A stretch of 24,982 bases of DNA from an uncultured Veillonella sp. Lineage in GTDB: Bacteria; Bacillota; Negativicutes; Veillonellales; Veillonellaceae. The stretch is from assembly GCA_900757715.1 (NCBI GenBank), contig CAAEOZ010000281.1, forward strand, positions 1 to 24,982, given 5' to 3'. Shown here piece after piece: positions 15,264-21,724 of this stretch. Every line of letters starts with the position of its first letter. The first letter of the stretch is position 1. The position numbers and the translations under genes were made by a program. Below the pieces are notes generated by a model. It was not told where the DNA came from, did no database searches, and saw only the letters and a list, made by a program, of their open reading frames with translations.

Positions 15264-16010
15264 TTAAATAATGCTATTGATATAATCTGACATATCCTTT
15301 ACAAGTTTTATTGCAAATTCAGCTTCTCTTTTCTGCAATAAATCGTCATTAGGATGTGATAATGAATGTCTATTTCGCATTTCATTGATTGCTGCAATTA
15401 CACCAGAAGCACTACGTAACGATTTTCTTACTAACTCTGCAATTTCGGTAGAACCAATATTCGCACTAACTTCCGTATGCAATTTAGTATATAACTGGCT
15501 CAACGTATCAGATTCTTCATAACCAACTTGTTTGTTATCCAATACTTTTCTCAAATACCCATGAAAAGCTGTATGTATTCGGTCAAAAGCAGAGTCATAT
15601 TTTCCTTGCTCCATTAGTAATTCGGCATCAGCAATAGCTTTACTAATTACTTCTGTTAATGAAATAGAAGAAAAGTCTATAACCTCATAATGTTCAACTA
15701 AAATACCAATATCAACATGTGTTAAGTAATTGTCACCTTGTCGTCCATAAATACTTTCTGCTATATCTAAAATGTTTTCCCGTTCTGCAATAAAAGAATC
15801 TTGTTTATCTATTGGTGCTTGTATATGAAGAATTGAACAATATGTATTCCACTCACGTCTTGTAAATAAACCCGTTTCTTCAATATAAACATTACAACGT
15901 GGAAGTGTCATAATTACTTCCCACATTTTATCTGTCCCAAATGTCCAATCCGCATTAGCTCTATGCTCAAGTGCTTTAATCAATGTTATTTTAAAACTTT
16001 TATCATCCAT
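15264..16010 (-). CDS. abortive-infection family protein with C-terminal HEPN-like (Abi_C) domain
   Basis: 248 residues. The C-terminal half (about 130-248) matches the abortive-infection C-terminal domain: YDSAFDRIHTAFHGYLRKVL, then SLRSASGVIAAINEMRNRHS and LSHP. The RHSLSH stretch (Arg214 to His219) fits the Rx4-6H active-site motif of HEPN ribonucleases. The N-terminal half is of unknown function. By analogy with phage-exclusion systems it would cleave RNA when infection is sensed; not proven. It starts one base after the stop of the membrane-protein gene, so the two form an operon with its own promoter and terminator. Confidence 0.8.
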   Translation of the reverse strand: MDDKSFKITLIKALEHRANADWTFGTDKMWEVIMTLPRCNVYIEETGLFTRREWNTYCSILHIQAPIDKQDSFIAERENILDIAESIYGRQGDNYLTHVDIGILVEHYEVIDFSSISLTEVISKAIADAELLMEQGKYDSAFDRIHTAFHGYLRKVLDNKQVGYEESDTLSQLYTKLHTEVSANIGSTEIAELVRKSLRSASGVIAAINEMRNRHSLSHPNDDLLQKREAEFAIKLVKDMSDYINSII

Positions 16011-16011
16011 T

Positions 16012-16629
16012 TTAATTATTCCTTTCTTGTTTTAAATATTCATGATAATATTTTTCTTTTAATAGGGATATTTCATTTGCTTGCATTTGTTCCGCTGTTA
16101 GGTCTTTTCCACCTCGAATTTCATATTTGACTCGTTCCCATTCTAACTTTAAATATACTTGAGAATACTTTGTCAATAAAATAATATCATTTTGAAAATT
16201 CAATGCGTTAAAATCTTCTCCTGCTGAAATATTATTTTTAATATTATCTAACAAATCCAATATTTTTTTATCATCGTCCCCGTCAAAATTAAACAGTAAT
16301 CTTAATTTTGCTAAATATACATTTAGTTCCCTATAAATTTTTTCTGGAATTGTTATACTTTTATCGAGAACCTTTTTATTGGCACATTCTTGAGCTAGAG
16401 CAATATATTCAGCCAATGTATTTCTAACTTCATAAATCCAATCAACTCTTTTATTTGTTATATACTGAACAGACATATTCTTTTGACTACTTATCTGAGC
16501 TGCTTCTAAAGATATTTTTAATCGTTTGTTTTCGCTTTTGTTTTTAACAAAATCAGCTACTAAAGTAAAAACGCAACCAACGCCAGCACCTGCAAGAGCT
16601 ATCATAGCAGCAATAATTGTATCACTCAT
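16012..16629 (-). CDS. membrane-anchored coiled-coil protein, partner of Abi_C protein
   Basis: 205 residues. One N-terminal transmembrane helix (about 4-27, rich in A/G/V) is followed by a charged, largely helical cytoplasmic part (VKNKSENKRLKISLEAAQIS and on) and an acidic patch FDGDDDKK near 114-121. I do not recognise a named family. It has GGAGG upstream of its ATG and a strong promoter at 16666-16694. A single-pass membrane protein cotranscribed with a HEPN-like toxin suggests sensing or anchoring at the membrane; this is inference. Confidence 0.75.
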   Translation of the reverse strand: MSDTIIAAMIALAGAGVGCVFTLVADFVKNKSENKRLKISLEAAQISSQKNMSVQYITNKRVDWIYEVRNTLAEYIALAQECANKKVLDKSITIPEKIYRELNVYLAKLRLLFNFDGDDDKKILDLLDNIKNNISAGEDFNALNFQNDIILLTKYSQVYLKLEWERVKYEIRGGKDLTAEQMQANEISLLKEKYYHEYLKQERNN

Positions 16630-16665
16630 ATTTAATCCTCCACAATTACTAAATTATAATAAAAA

Positions 16666-16694
16666 ATTATAACATTTTATGGAGTATATAACAA
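16666..16694 (-). promoter_or_regulatory. sigma-A promoter of the membrane protein/Abi_C pair
   Basis: Minus strand TTGTTA (16689-16694), exactly 17 bases, then a perfect TATAAT (16666-16671), about 36 bases upstream of the first ATG. It lies between a conserved transfer gene and the cargo pair, so the pair can be expressed when the transfer operon is silent. Confidence 0.72.
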
Positions 16695-16700
16695 TCTTAC

Positions 16701-16922
16701 TTACGCTCCGATAATCTTATTGAATAACTGTAACAGTACGTCTTTTACGCCAGCGGCATTGAATACCAATCCGACAGCGATTAAGGCAATCACCAAGAAT
16801 CCGATAAGTTTGGAAAACTCACGCTTAAAGCCGAGATACACTCCGATAACAGCGATTGCCATAAGCACAAGTGACTGTGCATTACTTAAAAACCAGTTGT
16901 ATAAGTTCTGTCCGAAATTCAT
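16701..16922 (-). CDS. orf19: Tn916 orf19-like small membrane protein
   Basis: A 73-residue protein beginning MNFGQNLYNWFLSNAQSLVL, with two hydrophobic helices (about 16-32 and 38-56) around a KREFSK loop. It matches Orf19 of Tn916, a small transfer-region protein thought to correspond to TcpD-type components. Its start overlaps the preceding stop (TAATG), so translation is coupled. Confidence 0.88.
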   Translation of the reverse strand: MNFGQNLYNWFLSNAQSLVLMAIAVIGVYLGFKREFSKLIGFLVIALIAVGLVFNAAGVKDVLLQLFNKIIGA

Positions 16923-17053
16923 TATTTCTTTCTCCTTTCCATCATTTCAATTTCTCTGTCTGCCGCTTTACCAGCCTGCATAAGACACATCGTAACTACT
17001 CCGATACCAGCACCAAGCGATACCAGAAATAAATCAAATAATAAATGCTTCAT
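16922..17053 (-). CDS. DUF3789 small membrane protein
   Basis: 43 residues beginning MKHLLFDLFLVSLGAGIGVV, then TMCLMQAGKAADREIEMMER. The GIGVVTMCLMQAGKAADRE segment is the DUF3789 signature found in Tn916-like elements. It has one transmembrane helix. The start is ATG 17053, with GGAGG inside the end of the relaxase gene; upstream in-frame codons overlap the relaxase and are not used. Function unknown. Confidence 0.82.
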   Translation of the reverse strand: MKHLLFDLFLVSLGAGIGVVTMCLMQAGKAADREIEMMERRKK

Positions 17054-17057
17054 GTTA

Positions 17058-18272
17058 TCATTCCTCCGTTTCTGTAATGATTTCCTCTGTGGAAATTGTT
17101 TGTTGTTCAATGAGTTTCCTGTGACGCTCTGTGAGCTTTGCATGGTCTAAAATATCTTTGAGATAAGTCGTACCGTTGGTACTGTCTATCTGCTGCAAGA
17201 CTTTCCATGTAGGAGCTACCTGTCTGCTTATCCAGTTCAGCGTCCGTGTGAGCGTGTACGGTTCTGGTTTTGTCGTCAGTTTCAAACGCCCACGATCAGA
17301 ACCGATAAAGTATGCCCATTTCTCGTTGGTTTTCCATTCGCTACGCCGCTTTTCCACCTCCTTGTCAGCGAACCTCATATAGCGATTGATAATAGCAAAA
17401 ACGGTACATTCTGCGTCATAATATGTCAGCAGGTCACGTACCGCATAATAGGCTCGCTCATTTTTCAGTCGGATTTCAAAACGGTTCTTGATTTTCGTAT
17501 CTTCAATGGGAATATCGTATTTGACATACTGTTCATAGTCCTTTTCGTAGATACAGAAATAAACCTCCGATTTGAGCGAACCGATATATAATGTATTTCC
17601 CATACCGTATTTATCCTGTTCATTGCTTCTTACCAGCTCACCGCTACGGTAGCTCTTGAAGCTGCGGAATACGGAAATACATTCTTCATGGTTGCATTTC
17701 TCTGTCAGCTCTGGAATATCTAAAATCCCTGCCATATCATTGATGGCAAGGTCAAGACGTTTCATCACACCTCCCTCCACCAGAGCGTCCATGAGAAAGT
17801 CATACCAGCTCCTATGCTGTGCCAGCAGATAACTTTCCATCTGCCGGCAGCCTTTGCCTTTCAACTCCAGCAATGTGCCTTTTTCCTTATCGGGTGAAGC
17901 CAGCACGAACACATCACCAAGCACATAATGTTCTGCATAGGAGTAGAATCCGTAATCCTCATGTATCATCATATCAAGCCGAAGTTTTAGAATATCCTCA
18001 ACTACGTGCCTAACGTCCTGTGTAGGGAATCGGATTCTGACGTAATCAAAGAGCATTTCCAGCGGATTGTCTGGATTCAACTTTTCCAGAGCGTCCGTGA
18101 ATTTCCCCTTGATTTCTTCCGTCAAGGTTACTTTTCCAGATTCAATCCTGCTAACGTATTCACGACTTACGCCAGCCATGACCGAAAGCCGATTCTGGGA
18201 AACGCCGTACTGTGTCCGTTTTTCTTTAAAATCATTTATCCAATCGGTATCATTCAGTAAAAATCCCTCCAA
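17058..18272 (-). CDS. orf20: Rep_trans/MOBT relaxase (Tn916 orf20)
   Basis: A protein of about 404 residues that nicks oriT to start rolling-circle transfer and replication of the excised circle. An N-terminal XRE-like helix-turn-helix (about 20-48: YGVSQNRLSVMAGVSREYVS) is followed by a replication-initiation-factor domain (about 75-330), including KRLDLAINDMAGILDIPELT and the FEIRLKNERAYYAVRDLL region. I did not assign the catalytic tyrosine. The frame opens with TTG 18272, but that codon precedes the GGAGGG ribosome site; translation may really begin at the in-frame CTG 18257. The oriT-like repeats lie immediately upstream. Confidence 0.92.
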   Translation of the reverse strand: MEGFLLNDTDWINDFKEKRTQYGVSQNRLSVMAGVSREYVSRIESGKVTLTEEIKGKFTDALEKLNPDNPLEMLFDYVRIRFPTQDVRHVVEDILKLRLDMMIHEDYGFYSYAEHYVLGDVFVLASPDKEKGTLLELKGKGCRQMESYLLAQHRSWYDFLMDALVEGGVMKRLDLAINDMAGILDIPELTEKCNHEECISVFRSFKSYRSGELVRSNEQDKYGMGNTLYIGSLKSEVYFCIYEKDYEQYVKYDIPIEDTKIKNRFEIRLKNERAYYAVRDLLTYYDAECTVFAIINRYMRFADKEVEKRRSEWKTNEKWAYFIGSDRGRLKLTTKPEPYTLTRTLNWISRQVAPTWKVLQQIDSTNGTTYLKDILDHAKLTERHRKLIEQQTISTEEIITETEE

Positions 18273-18384
18273 TCGAAAAGGAATGTGACAGTTACGGATT
18301 TTGTCACACTCCCTTGAATGTTTGAAAAGTCCACTGTTTCAGCGGCTTTTCCGATATTAAATTGCCTGTTTCCAGTTGATTTGT

Positions 18385-18438
18385 GCCCCCCTGTTAGATA
18401 CCGGGGGCGAATGGTTGGTGTGGCTTACGCCACCCCAA
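18385..18438. other. oriT: oriT-like region with two palindromes between ftsK and the relaxase
   Basis: Two inverted repeats lie where Tn916 has oriT. The first is GCCCCC-12-GGGGGC (18385-18408), whose loop carries TGTTAGATA. The second is TTGGTGTGGC-TTAC-GCCACCCCAA (18415-18438), pairing 9 of 10. The surrounding 18273-18444 has no gene. MOBT relaxases nick near such repeats; the exact nick site cannot be fixed from sequence alone. Confidence 0.72.
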
Positions 18439-18444
18439 CACAGG

Positions 18445-19848
18445 CTAGTCCGTACCTGCGGCTTTCGCTTCGCACGCCGCCTGTCCGTCCTGCCTGTTTT
18501 GTGTAAGTCTCCCTATTTCTTTTAAAAAATCGTGTCCTTTGGGTACAAGGGGAGTGTAAAATTCTGATATGACACTGTTTCCTGTATCAACGTAGCCACG
18601 TCCTTTGATCTGTTTCAGAAAAAAGTCCTTGTCTACTTCCCCAAACATCATGGAATAACCTAGTTCCGACATACGCCCCAATGCCACACGGAAATTGAAC
18701 TGGTCACGGATTCCGTCACCGAGATATTTTGCGTCCGGTCGCTGACAGGCGAGAATGAGAAAATATCCTGCCTGTCGTCCGAGCATGACTATCTGTTTGA
18801 GTTTATTCAAAACAGCAGCATTTTCTTTTGTCGTCAGCATTTCCATAAATGCCACATATTCATCAAAGATAAGGAAGTGGGGCGGCAATCCTAAATAGGC
18901 GTAGTTTTCCCCTGTTCTGTAGTTTTCCATGAGCTTCATAGCTTCACTTCTTGCCATCATACCGTCATAGAATCGGTCAATACAGGCGGTTATATCGTCC
19001 TTTTTGTACCAGACTTCCGGCATGACGACAGATAAATCCGCAAGGTCGGCATTCTTTGGGTCTAACACATACATGACCGCATTGCAGCGGAGCAAAGCTT
19101 CAATGATAGTGAGAATGAAATAGGTCTTTCCTCCGCCAGTGCCGCCAGCAATCAGCATATGGGGGAGCTTGTCATACTCCCACCAAATATTTTTCATCAA
19201 ACGTAAGCTGCCATGTTCCGCCTGTACTTCATTGATAGTGATTCTATTAGCGATAGTGTCATAAAGTAAAACATACTCCACATAAGAATCAAGCAGCTCT
19301 TTTGACACCAGCTCACAGTACAAACCTGTTTCCAGCTTCTTTTCCAAATGCAGGAGCTGGTCTTGATATTTCCCAAGCGTAATTTCTGTACGGATATACA
19401 ATAATCCATGTTCCATACGGTAATACAGTTTAGGAAAATATGTGATTTTCTCTTTCCTGCTGGACGCTGGTAAATCTTTGAAGAATCCGCTGTCCTGTGT
19501 CGTTTCCGATTCATACCAGCCATTTTCAAGTATCATGCGTGCTAGCTTTTGACGGTGAAAGAGCTGCTTTACCTTGTCATGCTGGAATCTGCGGTATAAA
19601 AGTACAGCCAGTCCACAGACTAAAGCCGCCATAACAATAGTAACTATCATATATGGTGTAACCGTAAAATGGACGCTGCCATCTTGAAAAAGGCTGACCG
19701 ATTTCCAGTCTGTTGTAATGATTGTCTTTAGGTTCAACAACATAACCACCGTAAAAAACAGCATGAGCAGCGAACCAGCCGAGAAACGAAAAACCAGTGA
19801 TTTGTCGCTGGCTCTGATTCGATTCCCATGTTTATTGAATTGTGGCAT
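18445..19848 (-). CDS. orf21: FtsK/SpoIIIE-type coupling ATPase TcpA (Tn916 orf21)
   Basis: A 467-residue DNA-pumping ATPase that links the relaxase-DNA complex to the channel. Two N-terminal transmembrane helices (about 24-40 and 64-85) precede an FtsK domain with Walker A GGTGGGKT (235-242), LDPKNADLADL, and Walker B LIFDE (326-330). The LACQRPDAKYLGDGIRDQFN region is typical. The start is ATG 19848, with AAGGAGG seven bases upstream. A longer frame to 19905 would pass through the terminator at 19865-19901. It lies just upstream of the oriT-like region. Confidence 0.94.
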   Translation of the reverse strand: MPQFNKHGNRIRASDKSLVFRFSAGSLLMLFFTVVMLLNLKTIITTDWKSVSLFQDGSVHFTVTPYMIVTIVMAALVCGLAVLLYRRFQHDKVKQLFHRQKLARMILENGWYESETTQDSGFFKDLPASSRKEKITYFPKLYYRMEHGLLYIRTEITLGKYQDQLLHLEKKLETGLYCELVSKELLDSYVEYVLLYDTIANRITINEVQAEHGSLRLMKNIWWEYDKLPHMLIAGGTGGGKTYFILTIIEALLRCNAVMYVLDPKNADLADLSVVMPEVWYKKDDITACIDRFYDGMMARSEAMKLMENYRTGENYAYLGLPPHFLIFDEYVAFMEMLTTKENAAVLNKLKQIVMLGRQAGYFLILACQRPDAKYLGDGIRDQFNFRVALGRMSELGYSMMFGEVDKDFFLKQIKGRGYVDTGNSVISEFYTPLVPKGHDFLKEIGRLTQNRQDGQAACEAKAAGTD

Positions 19849-19864
19849 AGAAAAGCCTCCTTTC

Positions 19865-19901
19865 CATGAAAAAAGCAGCAAACCTTGTAGATTTACTGCT
19901 T
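19865..19901 (-). terminator. intrinsic terminator of the TIR cassette (copy B of a shared sequence)
   Basis: On the minus strand AAGCAGTAAA pairs with TTTGCTGCTT, followed by six Ts, ending 17 bases before the ftsK ATG. It is about 33/37 identical to 15221-15257, which closes the other candidate defence cassette. Both sit in the same relation to the next backbone gene. Confidence 0.75.
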
Positions 19902-19924
19902 GCATTCATATTATTTTATTAAGT

Positions 19925-20716
19925 TTAAAACAGTTTATTAAAATCAATGTTATAACCAGCCGCTTTCAGTTCTTTAGCAATTTCAATCTTCCAAGCGCCA
20001 CTTTCATCATAGGAAACATATACTACACCTGAAATGTCGTTTGGTTTTTCAACATCATTTTTTACAAGGGCACAAACATTTTTTCTTTGTAACTTTCCTA
20101 TAAGATACCCATGTTCAAAGACAACATTTTGACGTGCTCTATACTTTAATTCCGCTCCATCGTTAGCTAATCCTCCTTTGTCACACGGAGTATACAATAC
20201 TATACCGAAACCAACATTTGAATATCGCTCAATTTTTTCAATAATTGTTTCACCCTCACTAGCCTGCTCATGAAGTATTATAGGTGTTAGTTTTAATTTT
20301 TCTAAAAATCGTGCAACTTCATTTTTTAAGCCATTATCATGCCCATGAACAATAAATATTTTATCACCGCTGATTGCTGGATTAGCTTGACTAATTGAAG
20401 GATTGGACAAATATTTTTCATATTCTTCACGATTAGCTTGAATATCCTCATTAATCTCTTTAATGGTTTGCGTATTCTTTTTATGGTTTTCAGGGCTTAT
20501 CACATATTGATTGCTACAAATATGTGATAAGTTATCCTTATACCAATCCTCAATAATATTACAGCAGTATTCTAAAATATCAATAGTCATGGTATCATTT
20601 TCCAAATTATTTTTTAAGGTTGTGCAAGGAACAGATACGATTGGTTCAGAGGTATAATCATCAATACTTTCAATAATGCTTAAGAGCTTTATTTTAAGAA
20701 TACTATAGTTAATCAC
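19925..20716 (-). CDS. TIR-like predicted nucleotide-binding protein (PF10137 type), candidate immune effector
   Basis: 263 residues. The C-terminal half (about 119-250) is a TIR-like domain of the CAP12/Pycsar-effector group: KIFIVHGHDNGLKNEVARFL, then GFGIVLYTPCDKGG and RARQNVVFEHGYLIGKL, with Glu201 at the position of the NADase catalytic glutamate. The N-terminal 110 residues are helical and unrecognised. Members of this group degrade NAD+ when triggered during infection; activity here is inferred. No cyclase or other sensor gene is adjacent. GTG start with GAGG eight bases upstream, plus its own promoter and terminator. Confidence 0.85.
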   Translation of the reverse strand: MINYSILKIKLLSIIESIDDYTSEPIVSVPCTTLKNNLENDTMTIDILEYCCNIIEDWYKDNLSHICSNQYVISPENHKKNTQTIKEINEDIQANREEYEKYLSNPSISQANPAISGDKIFIVHGHDNGLKNEVARFLEKLKLTPIILHEQASEGETIIEKIERYSNVGFGIVLYTPCDKGGLANDGAELKYRARQNVVFEHGYLIGKLQRKNVCALVKNDVEKPNDISGVVYVSYDESGAWKIEIAKELKAAGYNIDFNKLF

Positions 20717-20748
20717 AATAATTACCTCTTTTCTTTTGATATAAAATA

Positions 20749-20777
20749 ATTATACCTCATGTAACATCATATGGGAA
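20749..20777 (-). promoter_or_regulatory. sigma-A promoter of the TIR gene
   Basis: Minus strand TTCCCA (20772-20777), 17 bases, then a perfect TATAAT (20749-20754), about 33 bases before the GTG start. It lies in the short gap after the DUF961 gene and makes the TIR gene an independent unit inside the transfer operon. Confidence 0.62.
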
Positions 20778-20786
20778 CAACTAAAA

Positions 20787-21152
20787 TTACTTGTTTTTGC
20801 TTTGAGAACCGTTTAAAGTAATTACTTTATTCTTCAAAACAATATCATCTGCCTTGATGTACCAGTCAACGTCTGCACCTTGAAATGTAGCGGTTGCCAC
20901 CGTATCAGCTACAGGGTTGATGATTTCCACCTCTGCATTGTAATCAAATTGCTTTAATGGAACAGAAGCAGGAATACTCACCTGTATCATGCGTCCTTGT
21001 TCCTTACATTTTAAGTCGTAAGTACGTTCTTTGATTTCTTCAGAAACCGTACCGTCCTCATTCTGCATATGTACCTCACGACGCAACGCCGAGAACTTCA
21101 ATACTCCGAATGTCTTTTCCTTATCAATAATGATTCCGTTTGCTAATCTCAT
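20787..21152 (-). CDS. orf22: DUF961 protein (Tn916 orf22)
   Basis: A 121-residue DUF961 protein beginning MRLANGIIIDKEKTFGVLKF, with KERTYDLKCKEQGRMIQVSI and the WYIKADDIVL ending. Closely resembles Orf22 of Tn916. The family is found at the leading end of Tn916-type transfer operons and is reported to help DNA processing; its exact role is not known to me. GGAGG lies upstream of the ATG, 15 bases after orf23. Confidence 0.92.
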   Translation of the reverse strand: MRLANGIIIDKEKTFGVLKFSALRREVHMQNEDGTVSEEIKERTYDLKCKEQGRMIQVSIPASVPLKQFDYNAEVEIINPVADTVATATFQGADVDWYIKADDIVLKNKVITLNGSQSKNK

Positions 21153-21167
21153 AATGTTTCTACCTCC

Positions 21168-21482
21168 TTATGCTTTCACCATATCGTCTGCTGACAGGAT
21201 ATAGTTTGTGAATCCTCTTGTACCGATTTTGTAACCCTCTGCGGTGATTTTGGGATTGATAAGTTTCACTTTTTCTTCTGATTCAAAATTCTTCTCACCA
21301 GCAGAAGCAGGTAGCACCACGATAATATCATCTGCTCTCTGTACGTCTGAATAAAGGTTGAAGCTACGAGAAACTACCGTCATGCGTCCGTTGAGCCTAC
21401 GCTGTTCCACTTTATTCTCACCTGCAAATTCCAAATTTCCGAACGTCTTTTCCATGTTCGGGATAACGTGTTTTAATTCCAT
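21168..21482 (-). CDS. orf23: DUF961 protein (Tn916 orf23)
   Basis: A 104-residue DUF961 protein beginning MELKHVIPNMEKTFGNLEFA, with RMTVVSRSFNLYSDVQRADD and the RGFTNYILSADDM ending, very like Orf23 of Tn916. It is the first backbone gene of the transfer run here; orf24 is missing and replaced by the surface-protein gene further upstream. AGAGG precedes the ATG, and a promoter-like sequence lies at 21545-21573. Confidence 0.92.
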   Translation of the reverse strand: MELKHVIPNMEKTFGNLEFAGENKVEQRRLNGRMTVVSRSFNLYSDVQRADDIIVVLPASAGEKNFESEEKVKLINPKITAEGYKIGTRGFTNYILSADDMVKA

Positions 21483-21724
21483 AAATCATTTACCTCTTTT
21501 CTTTCTATATTTTTAGTGTTTGATTGTGTCATTCTGCTGTCGGGATAATATCTGTCTGCCTGTGGATAGTAAAGGGCGTTGCGTTGTGCTGCCGCACCCT
21601 TAACAATCCCCATTCAGAAAGATAAATCGTAATCAAGCAGAAGTTAGATATAGTGTCAGCCACAGACTGACTTTTTTATGATGGCGGTGAACGGGGAGTT
21701 GCTTTCATAAGCCGATACCCCGTA
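21483..21724. other. intergenic region upstream of the transfer operon
   Basis: 242 bases without a gene. It contains a promoter-like sequence (21545-21573) and an imperfect GC-rich hairpin near 21571-21602 (AAAGGGCG/GCACCCTTA type). It also has GTCAG/CTGAC followed by six Ts on the plus strand near 21656-21678, and ACGGGG/CCCCGT (21691-21723) directly after the surface-protein stop. The folded GC-rich segment could be a replication or single-strand origin feature, but I cannot show this. Confidence 0.4.
21545..21573 (-). promoter_or_regulatory. possible promoter of the orf23 transfer operon
   Basis: Minus strand TTTACT (21568-21573), 17 bases, then TATTAT (21545-21550), about 63 bases before orf23. 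Boxes are imperfect. In Tn916 the transfer genes are mainly transcribed after circularisation, so this would add a constitutive start. Confidence 0.4.

Noticed and set aside
19849..19905. Longer FtsK start at 19905
   Set aside because: The extension is the terminator of the TIR gene; ATG 19848 has AAGGAGG at ideal spacing.
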